Origin: UBA7236 sp964463165
Lineage (GTDB): Bacteria; Bacteroidota; Bacteroidia; Chitinophagales; BACL12
Reading direction: 5' to 3'
Assembly (NCBI GenBank): GCA_964463165.1
Contig: CAYXBK010000012.1
Coordinates: forward strand, 83,531-147,530
Length of the DNA: 64,000 bases
A program made the position numbers and the translations under genes. How positions within the stretch are numbered: the first letter of the stretch is position 1; the number at the start of each line of letters is the position of its first letter. The notes under the pieces were generated by a model that did no database searches, was not told where the DNA came from, and worked only from the letters and a program-made list of their open reading frames with translations. Below are positions 37,650-46,300 of the stretch, piece after piece.

Positions 37650-37658
37650 ATTTACAGG

Positions 37659-37765
37659 GAGGCGCAGAGGCGCAGAGAAATTCAAAAAATATTCAATCAA
37701 TATTGTTTGATTGGATTAAATTATTTCAATTCAAAAAAATAATAACTCCGCGACTCTGCGCCTCA
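37659..37765. repeat. Inverted pair of octamer arrays GAGGCGCA / TGCGCCTC
   Basis: GAGGCGCA repeats about 2.5 times at 37659-37679, and the reverse complement appears at 37746-37765 with one degenerate unit. About 65 AT-rich bases lie between. The unit sits between the terminator of the sugar dehydrogenase and the 3' end of the convergent SGNH hydrolase gene, repeating the layout seen at 30-205 and 2646-2793. Confidence 0.75.
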
Positions 37766-37776
37766 CTGTTTTAATT

Positions 37777-38463
37777 TTATTTCAACAATAACGGCTTCAC
37801 AATTTCATCCCAGACAGCATAGCCTTTTTCATTCATATGCGTCATATCCTCATAAAACAGTTCCTGGTTGGGTTTGTCGCCGGCGATCAGCATAGCGGAA
37901 TAAATATCTACAAAAAAAATATTTGCCTGGCCGGCAATGAAATCGCTTACCAGCTGATTATATAATTCTATTTTGTGAATCCGGTCGTGCTTTGCCGGAC
38001 TTGGTTTGATCGATAGATAGAGGATCGGTACTTCAGGAAATGTATTTCTGATTAAAACATAAAGTTCTTTAAAGCGACCGTATACAATTTCTGCAGAAAC
38101 GCTGTCCGATTGTGCAAAATCATTTTCACCGACATATATCACAATTTGTTTCGGGTCGTATTTTAATAATACAGCATCGGCATAATGCATTACATCATAA
38201 ATTTTTGAACCGCCAAAGCCGCGGTTTAAAACCGGATATCCTTCAAAAACACTGTCGAAGCCATACCAGTTTTTTATTGAAGAACTACCTAAAAATAAAA
38301 TCGGATGTTCAGGCAATTGGACCACCGTGTCGATTTCCTTGTAATAATTTATTTCCATATCAAACGGCCCGCTTGTATTTTGAGCGGTAACCGGTGAATG
38401 AAATTTCAACAACATCAGCAGCCCGGCAAGTTTATAGCGTATTTTAAGAAGTAAGTTTTTCAA
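37777..38463 (-). CDS. SGNH/GDSL-type hydrolase
   Basis: This 228-residue protein has an N-terminal signal or anchor (to about residue 27) followed by an SGNH hydrolase fold. Block I is ILFLGSSSIKNW with the nucleophile serine. Block II glycine is in NRGFGGS. Block III is YVGENDF, which has the asparagine of the oxyanion hole. Block V is MTHMNEKGY with the catalytic Asp-x-x-His equivalent in EDMTHMN. It probably hydrolyses an ester or acetyl group on a glycan or lipid outside the cytoplasm. The gene is monocistronic. Confidence 0.85.
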   Translation of the reverse strand: MKNLLLKIRYKLAGLLMLLKFHSPVTAQNTSGPFDMEINYYKEIDTVVQLPEHPILFLGSSSIKNWYGFDSVFEGYPVLNRGFGGSKIYDVMHYADAVLLKYDPKQIVIYVGENDFAQSDSVSAEIVYGRFKELYVLIRNTFPEVPILYLSIKPSPAKHDRIHKIELYNQLVSDFIAGQANIFFVDIYSAMLIAGDKPNQELFYEDMTHMNEKGYAVWDEIVKPLLLK

Positions 38464-38618
38464 GTTCGATTATCTCATTAAACGCAAAGTCATGAATATC
38501 TGGTATTTTGAATTATAAAATTAGAAATAATATTAAAAAAATTCCGGCGTTCGACAAAAATGCTGCAGCCTGGAAACCATATTATTTGTCTAGAAAACAT
38601 GCGAAGTTGTCTCATCAA

Positions 38619-39632
38619 TTAAAATTGTAATATCGCTTCATCAAGCACGGCATCAATTCCATTTGCAAGATCGGTGATATCATTTCGGACATAAATATCC
38701 GGCGGCAGTCCGATGCCCTCATAAGAATTCCCATCGGGCAATTTCACTTCCTGGATGCTTAAAGTAAAATACCATTCGTTTGCCAATTGATTGGTTACCA
38801 TGGTTGAATGCGATGAATTCGTTGTATCACCGATAATAATTGTATTTGGTAATTCCCGGAAAATCATAGTGGTTCTTTCTCCGGCGCTGATCGTGTAGCG
38901 ATCCGTTAAAAGCACAACCGGTTTATTATAAAATTCATCGCCGGGTTCAAGATACCAGTCAAACCAGTCAGTAAAATCATTTTCACCCGGACCATTCTTT
39001 GTTCGTGAAGTGAATACAAATTTTCTTTCATTGGTAAGTCGCTTGAGATCAGATAATGCCCAGGTAAAATCACCACCGCCATTATGCCGCAAATCAAAAA
39101 TGATTCCTTTTGCATCCGGATATTGATCCAGCACAATGTTTACGATCGGCATATTATCACTGATATAAGGAAGAAATAAATAAATGATCTCATTGTGAAT
39201 TGTGCCATAGGTATATCCATCCTCTTCAACATAACCCGCATCAAGATAATCGGATATAACCACTTGTTTATTAAAAAGACTGTCGTCAATCCGGTATTGA
39301 AAATATTTATTCGATGAAAAAACTTCATGTCCTTCGGCCATCAGCATCACATGCCCGTCGTTAAGTGGTGCCAGCATATTTGTGATAATGGCATATAACT
39401 CATCATCTGTTGTATTTTCATTCACCATTGGCCGGTTCAAATTGTATAGCTCCTGCCAGTTTACATGCCTTTCATCAAACACTGCATAATTATCGTTGTA
39501 ATAATTCCAGAAATATTCGAAAATTGATTCAGGGTCATTTGCAGGCTCATCAACAAATATTATTTTTTGACATGAACAGATTACAAGCAGTAAAGGCAAA
39601 ATCAGGAAATATATTTTTTCAAATTTCAGCAT
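38619..39632 (-). CDS. S41-family peptidase lipoprotein
   Basis: The ATG at 39632 opens a lipoprotein signal (LKFEKIYFLILPLLLVICSC) and gives about 337 residues. The upstream extension would only add bases within the next gene. A helical N-terminal region (EYFWNYYNDNYAVFDE) resembles tricorn/retinoid-binding-type S41 proteins. The protease core includes GIIFDLRHNGGG and the active-site motif RYTISAGERT with the catalytic serine. No T9SS domain is present, so it is anchored in the envelope. It starts one base beyond the stop of the upstream barrel gene, so the pair is an operon. Confidence 0.87.
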   Translation of the reverse strand: MLKFEKIYFLILPLLLVICSCQKIIFVDEPANDPESIFEYFWNYYNDNYAVFDERHVNWQELYNLNRPMVNENTTDDELYAIITNMLAPLNDGHVMLMAEGHEVFSSNKYFQYRIDDSLFNKQVVISDYLDAGYVEEDGYTYGTIHNEIIYLFLPYISDNMPIVNIVLDQYPDAKGIIFDLRHNGGGDFTWALSDLKRLTNERKFVFTSRTKNGPGENDFTDWFDWYLEPGDEFYNKPVVLLTDRYTISAGERTTMIFRELPNTIIIGDTTNSSHSTMVTNQLANEWYFTLSIQEVKLPDGNSYEGIGLPPDIYVRNDITDLANGIDAVLDEAILQF

Positions 39633-39633
39633 A

Positions 39634-40470
39634 TCAGAATTTAAATGTCGCCTGAAGATTAAATGCATTTTGAACAGATGCGTATTTTAATGGGATGGAA
39701 TTATTGATGAATGTAAAATGATAAGAAATGCCGGCATCAAATTTTTTACTTATCGAATAAGTATAAGTTGCTTTCAGATCAAATTGCTGCATTGTATTGA
39801 AGGTTTGAAGATTTCCGTCGTGCAGATAGGCAAAAAAAGTTTTTACACTTTTGTGCGATGCTGTATTTTCGATGAATTGATCATCATTTGCAAGATAGGG
39901 CGATCGGCATACCCACGTTACAAGCGGGAAATGAACCCCGGCCTGAATTGTATTTTTTTCATCCAAATGATAATTCAACTCTGCCCATGGAGATAAAGCA
40001 AATGAGGCGAAATAACCAAATGTGCTGAAATAGCCCGCATAATAATATTTTGCAATAACTGTATTTTCAGTCATGCCGCCAACCATAAATGAATATTTTT
40101 CAGAGTTCCTGATGGTCTTTCCAAAACCATAATTTATTCTGACGAATGTAAAATCATCCCTGATGGTCTCCGTTGCTTCAGAATCCGGATTTGTATAATA
40201 GGTAAAAGTATTTTGATAGGTCGGATCAAATGAATCAAAATACACTTCTGCAATTTGATTGAATTTTCCGGTATGTTTCCAGGCAGCCGAAATATTAAAA
40301 GGTGCAATATCATCTAAAACAAAAGGCGAAAAAATGAGATCCTGGTCGGCAAGATGATGCAGGCCGTATTCAAGTGAAATGCTGTTCCTGGCAGACAATG
40401 AATCCTGCGCATTTAATTCAATGCAGGTAAATGTTAAAATGAAAGTTGAAAAAAGTAATGCATGCCGCAT
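39634..40470 (-). CDS. Predicted outer-membrane beta-barrel protein of unknown function
   Basis: This 278-residue protein has a signal peptide (MRHALLFSTFILTFTCIELNAQ). The mature chain shows alternating amphipathic strands with aromatic residues and ends in FKF, an outer-membrane signature. I do not recognise a family. It is translated immediately before the S41 lipoprotein (one-base gap), suggesting that the two work together in the envelope. It is the last chromosomal gene before the integrated element. Confidence 0.7.
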   Translation of the reverse strand: MRHALLFSTFILTFTCIELNAQDSLSARNSISLEYGLHHLADQDLIFSPFVLDDIAPFNISAAWKHTGKFNQIAEVYFDSFDPTYQNTFTYYTNPDSEATETIRDDFTFVRINYGFGKTIRNSEKYSFMVGGMTENTVIAKYYYAGYFSTFGYFASFALSPWAELNYHLDEKNTIQAGVHFPLVTWVCRSPYLANDDQFIENTASHKSVKTFFAYLHDGNLQTFNTMQQFDLKATYTYSISKKFDAGISYHFTFINNSIPLKYASVQNAFNLQATFKF

Positions 40471-40618
40471 TCGGTAAATTTACGGTAAAGCGAATTTCTG
40501 CTTCTTAAAAATCGGGTTTGAATTCAAGAAAATTCTATGCGTTTAGCATTTCGCCCGACTAATTGAAGTTTGAGAAATTGAAAAAATTCCGGTTTTAATA
40601 AAGAGACCCGCCTAAAAC

Positions 40619-40658
40619 AAAATTAGCCAATCAGCACATCGGCTAATCGGCTAATTTT
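40619..40658 (-). terminator. Hairpin left of the element: likely original tRNA-Lys terminator
   Basis: Ten-base arms AAAATTAGCC and GGCTAATTTT enclose a 20-base loop with further imperfect pairing. Read on the minus strand, the hairpin is followed by TTTTGTTTT. It lies five bases outside the displaced tRNA 3' fragment. It is therefore positioned as the terminator that served tRNA-Lys before the element was inserted. Confidence 0.65.
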
Positions 40659-40662
40659 TTAT

Positions 40663-40679
40663 GTGATCCCGCTGGGACT
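40663..40679. repeat. attL-type site: displaced 3' end of tRNA-Lys
   Basis: The 17 bases GTGATCCCGCTGGGACT are identical to the tRNA-Lys 3' end at 63946-63962 and in the same orientation. The match ends at the next base (A here, C there). This is the remnant of the original tRNA end left on the far side of the inserted DNA. Confidence 0.88.
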
Positions 40680-40789
40680 ACTAAAAACGATTCCAATTGC
40701 ATTGCTTGTTTTTTAAATGCCCTGTTTATAAGGCTTTATAGTTTTAATCGGTGCAATTGGAAGAGAAATAAATACCCAAAATGAGGCAA

Positions 40790-40811
40790 ATGTTTACCCG
40801 AATGTTTACCC
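40790..40811. promoter_or_regulatory. Left tandem ATGTTTACCC boxes (candidate integrase arm sites)
   Basis: Two copies of ATGTTTACCC start at 40790 and 40802, in the same orientation, between the attachment site and the integrase start. Two identical copies occur near the right border. Tyrosine recombinases with an N-terminal arm-binding domain use such direct repeats. The location also allows them to affect the integrase promoter. Confidence 0.7.
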
Positions 40812-40859
40812 GGTTTCTTCTTTTTGCTTACATTTGCTGTAAATAGCAGCAAACCACGT

Positions 40860-42065
40860 ATGGCAACAGTTACAACGGTATTCCGCAAGGACAAATTGAA
40901 TAAAAAGGGGATAGCCCCTGTTAACTTTCGGGTTATAAAAGACCGGAAAATCTATTACGTGACGACTGACCTCAAATTAGCGCCTGACGAATGGGATGAA
41001 AAGAATAAAAAGGTTAAGCCGAAACACAAGAATAGCGTCTATTGGAACAATTGGCTTGCAGCGAAGTTTGCCGAGCTCAATAACGATGTTATTGAAATGA
41101 ACACAAATGAAAAATCCCTGACTGGCAGACAACTGCGGGATGGGATCATGGGAAAGAAGCCGTCCGATTTCATGGCTTTTGCAGAAGACGTTTGTGAGGA
41201 ATACAAGGTGGCGAAGCAATTCGGGACTTACGATAAGAATCGATCCATCATTGCCAAGCTCAAAGCCTATCCGAAGGCTGGTAATCTTTGTTTTCAGGAT
41301 ATTACCTCTGAGTTTTTAGAAGGGTATAGCCATTACTTGAAAACGGTTCATAAGAATAAAACCAATACGGTAAACAAAGATTTTAAGTTTATTCGAAAGG
41401 TATTTAATGATGCATACAGGAGAGGGATAATTGAACATAAAGTAAATCCATTCAATAATTATAAAATGAAAACAGATAAAACCAGTATCAGTTTTCTTTT
41501 GGAAGATGAATTGGCGCAATTTGAGAACGTTGCTACCACGCCCGGAACCAGATTGGAGTTACATCAGGATATGTTTATTTTTGCCGGATGGACAGCCGGA
41601 ATAAGAATTTCCGACCTCTTGCTTTTACAGTGGAAGCATTTTACCGGAACGCAGTTAAATTTTACAATTAAAAAGACTTCAACGCAACTTTCCATTAAGG
41701 TTCCTAATAAGGGATTAGCAATAATTGAAAAGTATAGGCCGGAAAAGCCAAACAAAAACACTTTTCTTTTTCCGGTTTTATCAGAGGAATTGGACTTGAA
41801 TGATCCTGAGAAGGTAGATAAGGCAATTAGCAATGCGACAGCTTATATTAATAAGAATCTCAAGTATATTGCAGAAAAGGCCAAAATTGATAAGAATATT
41901 AGTTTTCACGTTAGTCGGCATACTTGGGCAACCATCGCGCTAAGGAAGGGGGTTACTTTGCTGGCAGTTTCCAAGTTATTAGGGCATTCAAATATTCGTG
42001 AAACAATGATTTATACCAAAATTGTGAATCCTGACTTGGATTTGGCAATGGAGAAGTTTAACTGA
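40860..42065 (+). CDS. int: Site-specific tyrosine recombinase (Bacteroidota-type integrase)
   Basis: I start at ATG 40860 (401 residues); a TTG 36 bases upstream would overlap no better signal. An arm-DNA-binding region (MATVTTVFRKDKLNKKGIAP onward, residues 1-95) is followed by a SAM-like core-binding domain (about 100-205) and the catalytic domain. The catalytic set is complete: R249 in AGWTAGIRISD, a lysine near 271, H350 and R353 in HVSRH, H376 in LGHSN and Y385 in MIYTK. It should integrate and excise the element at the tRNA-Lys site. Family-level assignment is very secure. Confidence 0.96.
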   Translation: MATVTTVFRKDKLNKKGIAPVNFRVIKDRKIYYVTTDLKLAPDEWDEKNKKVKPKHKNSVYWNNWLAAKFAELNNDVIEMNTNEKSLTGRQLRDGIMGKKPSDFMAFAEDVCEEYKVAKQFGTYDKNRSIIAKLKAYPKAGNLCFQDITSEFLEGYSHYLKTVHKNKTNTVNKDFKFIRKVFNDAYRRGIIEHKVNPFNNYKMKTDKTSISFLLEDELAQFENVATTPGTRLELHQDMFIFAGWTAGIRISDLLLLQWKHFTGTQLNFTIKKTSTQLSIKVPNKGLAIIEKYRPEKPNKNTFLFPVLSEELDLNDPEKVDKAISNATAYINKNLKYIAEKAKIDKNISFHVSRHTWATIALRKGVTLLAVSKLLGHSNIRETMIYTKIVNPDLDLAMEKFN

Positions 42066-42140
42066 CCCTGAATAAATATTACTTTTTTTCTTGGTTTTCT
42101 GCCTTTTAACAGCTTAATTTGCCTTTACTTTTTAAGCTAA

Positions 42141-42167
42141 GATAAACCCTATATAATGGGGTTTATC
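42141..42167. promoter_or_regulatory. Inverted repeat over a TATAAT box: candidate AbiEi operator
   Basis: Perfect nine-base arms, GATAAACCC and GGGTTTATC, surround a nine-base spacer containing TATAAT (42152-42157). It ends 15 bases before the chosen ATG of the AbiEi-like gene. AbiEi proteins are known to repress their own operon by binding inverted repeats at the promoter. This site is well placed for that. Confidence 0.7.
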
Positions 42168-42182
42168 TATAAACAAGAAGAA

Positions 42183-42983
42183 ATGGCAAGAAGTGGCTAC
42201 ATATCGGTAAATCTTACACCTAAGCAATTGGAGTTTGCAAAACTGCTGGATGACTTTGAATTGGACATTTTTACAATTGAGGAAATTCAAAACACATTTA
42301 AAATAAAGTTTGAAAACATCAATGAAATTATTGAAAATCTTGTTCACAAAAAGATTTTAGTCCGAATTGAAAGAGGTAAATTTTGTAAGGTAAATTTCAG
42401 AGATGAATTGGTAATAGCAAATATATTAATTCCTGATGCAGCAATTGCATATTGGTCGGCCTTAAATATTCATAGTCTAACAGAACAAATTACAAATACA
42501 ATATTTGTTCAAACAAAGAAATCAAAGAAAAAGAAAAAAATCTTTGGAGTTGAATACCGCTTTATTAGAGTTACAGCTTCAAAGCAAATTGGAATTATTA
42601 AACAGGGGGTAGGAAACCATCAGTATAGAATAACAGACAGGGAAAAAACTATTGTAGATTGCTTTGACTTGCCTAAATATTCTGGTGGGTTTGATAATCT
42701 TATAAAGGCATTTTACAATTCAGATTGGAAGCAAGATAAATTAATTGAATATTGTCGAGCCATTCATAATATTGCCGCTATTAAAAGAATGGGTATAGTT
42801 GCTGAATTAACACACAAAAAGGACTTTATTCCATTTATTGATTTTGCCATTAAGCAAGTAAATTCTAAATATAATTTGATGGACCCATTTGGATCTGAGC
42901 GGGGTACATTTAATAACAAATGGAAAGTACGGATGAATTTAACCGAAGAGGAAATCCTAAAAATAGCAAATAAACAATACTAA
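42183..42983 (+). CDS. AbiEi-like antitoxin/repressor (type IV toxin-antitoxin)
   Basis: About 266 residues start at ATG 42183, which is preceded by AAGAAGAA. The earlier ATG at 42156 lies inside the inverted repeat and is less likely. The N terminus forms a winged-helix-type region (FTIEEIQNTFKIKFENINEIIENLVHKKILVRIERGKF, about residues 35-75, given as a region). The rest matches the AbiEi C-terminal domain pattern (AIAYWSALNIHSL, ITDREKTIVDCFD, YSGGFDNLIKAF). It should act as transcriptional repressor and antidote to the nucleotidyltransferase encoded next. Its stop overlaps the next start by one base (TAATG). Confidence 0.82.
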   Translation: MARSGYISVNLTPKQLEFAKLLDDFELDIFTIEEIQNTFKIKFENINEIIENLVHKKILVRIERGKFCKVNFRDELVIANILIPDAAIAYWSALNIHSLTEQITNTIFVQTKKSKKKKKIFGVEYRFIRVTASKQIGIIKQGVGNHQYRITDREKTIVDCFDLPKYSGGFDNLIKAFYNSDWKQDKLIEYCRAIHNIAAIKRMGIVAELTHKKDFIPFIDFAIKQVNSKYNLMDPFGSERGTFNNKWKVRMNLTEEEILKIANKQY

Positions 42984-43840
42984 TGATTTTAAAAAACGAA
43001 ATTAGAGAAATTGCGGAAGCAAAGGGCGTCCCCGCTACAACTATAGATAAAGATTGGGTTTTGGGACATTTTGTGAAGGCTATTTACAGTGTAGATGAGT
43101 TATGTAGCAAATTAGCATTTAAAGGTGGAACTTGTTTGCACAAATGTTACATTGAAAACTATCGGTTTTCTGAGGATTTAGATTTTACTACTCTTGAGAA
43201 AAATTTTAGGCTAAATGAAGAAATTTTGAATTTATTGTGCAACACAATAAGCGCACAGGCTGGCATACAGACACACCTTGAATCTTTTAGGATATTAGAG
43301 TTCGATAATCAGCCGACTGGCTTTGAGGTAAAAATAAAATTTTGGGGAGCTGATCATCCTCGGAATCAACCGCCACCGCCACCAGCACGATGGACGACAT
43401 CAATCAAGATTGAAATAATCCAATATGAACTGATTGTTTTTGAAACACAAAATAGAGGGATAATACACCCATATTCAGATAAAGAAATTATTGGTGAAAC
43501 CAAAGCAATTTGTTATAGCATAGAAGAAATAATAACAGAAAAACTTCGCGCCCTTATTCAACGAAGTTATACTGCTCCTCGGGACTACTTTGATATTTGG
43601 TATTTAGTTAGCAACAACGAAAATCTTGACTGGAAGCAGATAAAGGAAGCCTTTACTCGAAAGGTTGAATTTAAAAAATTAGAGTACAAATCTTCAAATA
43701 AACTTTTAACAGAGGATGCAGAGAAGCATTTATATAGCCACTGGGAGGGAACATTAAGGCATCAACTGAAAACTGATTTATATGTAGAACCAAAAATTGT
43801 AATTGATTATTGCAAGTCACTATTTGCAGAGAAAATGTAA
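42983..43840 (+). CDS. AbiEii/AbiGii-family nucleotidyltransferase toxin
   Basis: This 285-residue protein has the nucleotidyltransferase signature: GGT at 48-50 followed by FSEDLDF with the metal-binding D65 and D67. The helical region IEEIITEKLRALIQRSYTAPRDYFDIWYL (about 177-205, given as a region) is diagnostic of AbiEii. Members modify tRNA or use GTP to block growth after phage infection. With the upstream AbiEi gene it forms a type IV toxin-antitoxin or abortive-infection module. A proline-rich NQPPPPPARW insertion is present near residue 132. The start overlaps the antitoxin stop. Confidence 0.9.
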   Translation: MILKNEIREIAEAKGVPATTIDKDWVLGHFVKAIYSVDELCSKLAFKGGTCLHKCYIENYRFSEDLDFTTLEKNFRLNEEILNLLCNTISAQAGIQTHLESFRILEFDNQPTGFEVKIKFWGADHPRNQPPPPPARWTTSIKIEIIQYELIVFETQNRGIIHPYSDKEIIGETKAICYSIEEIITEKLRALIQRSYTAPRDYFDIWYLVSNNENLDWKQIKEAFTRKVEFKKLEYKSSNKLLTEDAEKHLYSHWEGTLRHQLKTDLYVEPKIVIDYCKSLFAEKM

Positions 43841-43859
43841 TATTTATTTTTCTAATTAC

Positions 43860-45875
43860 ATGGAAACAAAACACATCAACGACATATTTGAGGAAAAAGT
43901 ACATCAAATATTTCAATCTGCCACAACTGAGGCAAATGAAATATTTGCGAGTACATTTGAAAGTAAAATTCAAGATAAAAACTTATATCAGAAACTTAAA
44001 TTACTTTCTGAGGAACATTATCGCCTTTACAAAATCGAAAAAGAAAGTGAATATCCTTTTTATATATATTATCACGGCAATAACCAATATTTATTAAATC
44101 AATTTGCAAGCAGGGCTTTTCTTCTCAAAGTAGACGAATCTGAAATTCTGCATGAATGTATAAAAGTTGGCAGATTAAAAATGCTAACCCATACAAAATT
44201 TGATATTGTGCTCAGGGAATTGCCGGAATATACTTACGTAGATTTCATTGGCGGAAAATCTAATCCCATCCTTTTTGATCTTGAGATATATAATCAATTA
44301 AATGATATTGAATTTCAAAGAATTAGATTATGGCAGGAAGGAACATTAATTAATATTGTTGAATATGAGTTAAAATGCTTGATTCCAAAATTTCAACAGC
44401 ACCTTGATTCTGTAGAGAATCCAATAACAGTTCTAAATAAAAATTTGGAGAGATTTAACTCAATGCCGGATTCTAAAATTAGTGCAATTCACACTTGGCT
44501 TAAAGGATTTTCATTTTTTGAAGGCATTAATTTTGAAAAGTTTGATAATAATATATTGATTGAAGGATTTTATGCATTCAAAAACGATGTATTTATTTAT
44601 AAATATTTAATTCCGGAAAACTTAAACCCGGTTGTTAAAAAACAAACTAAAAAGAATATCACATTTATTCCAAATGGTTATTCCATTTTTTATACCCTTT
44701 ATAAGGTAAGGCAATGGCTCACTTTAGCAATTGCGAATAATTCATGGAATATTCCATTTGTTGAAATTGATTGGAAAAAGAAATTTGAAGAAAAGCAGTT
44801 AGAAAGTAGATACGCAATTGAAAATTTCAAAGGCGAAATCGAAAGATTCATTAATGATACTGAAAAATCATTTGAACAGGTAAAGGAGTATTTATCACAA
44901 AAGTATCACGAATACCGGCGCCGATTTGATCGTTTTGAGCCAAAGAAGTATTTCGAATTTTATGCAAGACAAAAGGGAGATTATTCGTTTAGAAAATTTA
45001 CTGCATATGCCTACTTTGAACCTGATCCTCAGAAGGAATTGGGACTAATTTCTGAGGCAATTGTTATTCAAGCTTTGGCACAATTCATTCATAAAAAATA
45101 TGTAGACGTTGTTAAAGAGCGAATTGTAGATTATGTTGATCTGAACATTTTTATGAATGAAATTCCGAACATACTTAGTCATATGATTTATGACCGGGAT
45201 TTATATATGGGCTTATTGACCTTCCATAATAATTTTAACCGTGACCATTGGAGTTATGGCCTTCCGGTTGATATGATGGAGCTAAATTATAAAGATTTTT
45301 TGGAGGATTATTTTCAGAAGGTTATCGACAGATTAGAGGACACCTTGAAAACTGCTGAACAAAATAAGAGCATCTTGTTTTTACAAACACGTTTGAAACA
45401 AATGAAATTGCGAAGTTTGGATTTTATGAAATACAGATTTTCGGAACAGCGTCATAAAGTAAAATCAAAATATTCTGATATGTTCAAAGAGTATTTGGAA
45501 ATTGAAGCAGATTTCATTTACAGTACAAAGGATATAAGTACACAGATTGCAGTAGCAACAGAAAATAGAAGCGAATCCTTTGATTCAATATTTCCCGGAC
45601 AAAAAGGAGCCTTTATATTGGATATGCTTGAAGATTTATCCATTACTGTTGAAGGTTCCTCAAAATTGAGCAAAAGGAGAATGGGAGCAATTCGAGGTGT
45701 TGTTGATGCACTACTCTCAAATAAGATAGCTCCGAAATTAAGTATTGATGTTCTCTGCCGTCATATTGCAAAAAAAATTAATCTGCCCCTTAACTCGAAA
45801 CTTAATTTTACTGACATCAGTGAAGAGTTTGAGGCCTTAGCAAATGATTATATTAAAAGAAACTACCCCCGGTAA
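43860..45875 (+). CDS. Unrecognised 671-residue protein downstream of AbiE pair
   Basis: The ATG at 43860 is preferred because an upstream frame overlaps the AbiEii end. The protein is soluble, rich in Lys, Glu, Phe and Tyr, and has no signal or membrane segment. A charged helical stretch, likely coiled coil, lies at about 320-370. It is followed by the block FYARQKGDYSFRKF and AYAYFEPDPQ. The C-terminal 80 residues (SSKLSKRRMGAIRGVVDALL, FTDISEEFEALANDYIK) look like a small helical domain faintly reminiscent by eye of RteC-type regulators, which I do not assert. It begins 19 bases after AbiEii and is probably in the same operon. Function unknown. Confidence 0.75.
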   Translation: METKHINDIFEEKVHQIFQSATTEANEIFASTFESKIQDKNLYQKLKLLSEEHYRLYKIEKESEYPFYIYYHGNNQYLLNQFASRAFLLKVDESEILHECIKVGRLKMLTHTKFDIVLRELPEYTYVDFIGGKSNPILFDLEIYNQLNDIEFQRIRLWQEGTLINIVEYELKCLIPKFQQHLDSVENPITVLNKNLERFNSMPDSKISAIHTWLKGFSFFEGINFEKFDNNILIEGFYAFKNDVFIYKYLIPENLNPVVKKQTKKNITFIPNGYSIFYTLYKVRQWLTLAIANNSWNIPFVEIDWKKKFEEKQLESRYAIENFKGEIERFINDTEKSFEQVKEYLSQKYHEYRRRFDRFEPKKYFEFYARQKGDYSFRKFTAYAYFEPDPQKELGLISEAIVIQALAQFIHKKYVDVVKERIVDYVDLNIFMNEIPNILSHMIYDRDLYMGLLTFHNNFNRDHWSYGLPVDMMELNYKDFLEDYFQKVIDRLEDTLKTAEQNKSILFLQTRLKQMKLRSLDFMKYRFSEQRHKVKSKYSDMFKEYLEIEADFIYSTKDISTQIAVATENRSESFDSIFPGQKGAFILDMLEDLSITVEGSSKLSKRRMGAIRGVVDALLSNKIAPKLSIDVLCRHIAKKINLPLNSKLNFTDISEEFEALANDYIKRNYPR

Positions 45876-45981
45876 GCTTCTACAATAAACAGTTTTATGC
45901 AGTCAGCCGCATAAGGCAGTTTCCGTATGCTTTGCTTTGTTTCGCGCCGTGCAATGTCGCTCGGCTTTAAACAAATGCAAA

Positions 45982-46260
45982 ATGAATGTAATTACCATCC
46001 AATCCGAAGCATTTGAGCAGCTAAAAAGTATGCTTGATGCAATCAACACCCGCCTCACCGCAAAGGAAAAAGAACCAAAGGAAATTTGGCTCGACAATCA
46101 GGAGATGATGCAAATGCTCAAAATCTCCAAAAGAACCGCACAACATTACAGGGATAGCGGAATGATTTCTTTCTCTCAGGTAGGGAATAAAATTTACTAC
46201 AAATTATCTGATGTTGAGGAGCTGTTGAAACGCCATTACAACAAGGCTTTTAAAAAATGA
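45982..46260 (+). CDS. Small helix-turn-helix protein (excisionase/AlpA-like)
   Basis: From ATG 45982 (an upstream in-frame ATG adds 15 residues from a GC-rich leader) the protein has 92 residues. A short N-terminal helix precedes a winged HTH of the MerR/HTH_17 type: EIWLDNQEMMQMLKISKRTA, then HYRDSGMISFSQVGNKIYYK and a C-terminal LLKRHY helix. Bacteroidota mobile elements commonly encode such proteins next to replication genes, as excision factors or regulators. It lies 40 bases before the primase gene, consistent with a backbone operon. Confidence 0.82.
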   Translation: MNVITIQSEAFEQLKSMLDAINTRLTAKEKEPKEIWLDNQEMMQMLKISKRTAQHYRDSGMISFSQVGNKIYYKLSDVEELLKRHYNKAFKK

Positions 46261-46300
46261 CATTGGGTATCCAATTTCTTAATTGTTTAAACTTCAATTT

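Noticed and set aside
40619..40658. Part of the attachment site
   Set aside because: The hairpin is not repeated at the right border, and the exact repeat starts only at 40663. It is better explained as the original tRNA terminator.
42156..42182. Earlier ATG start of the AbiEi-like gene
   Set aside because: This ATG falls inside the inverted repeat over the promoter. The ATG at 42183 has an AAGAAGAA stretch before it and lies just after the operator.
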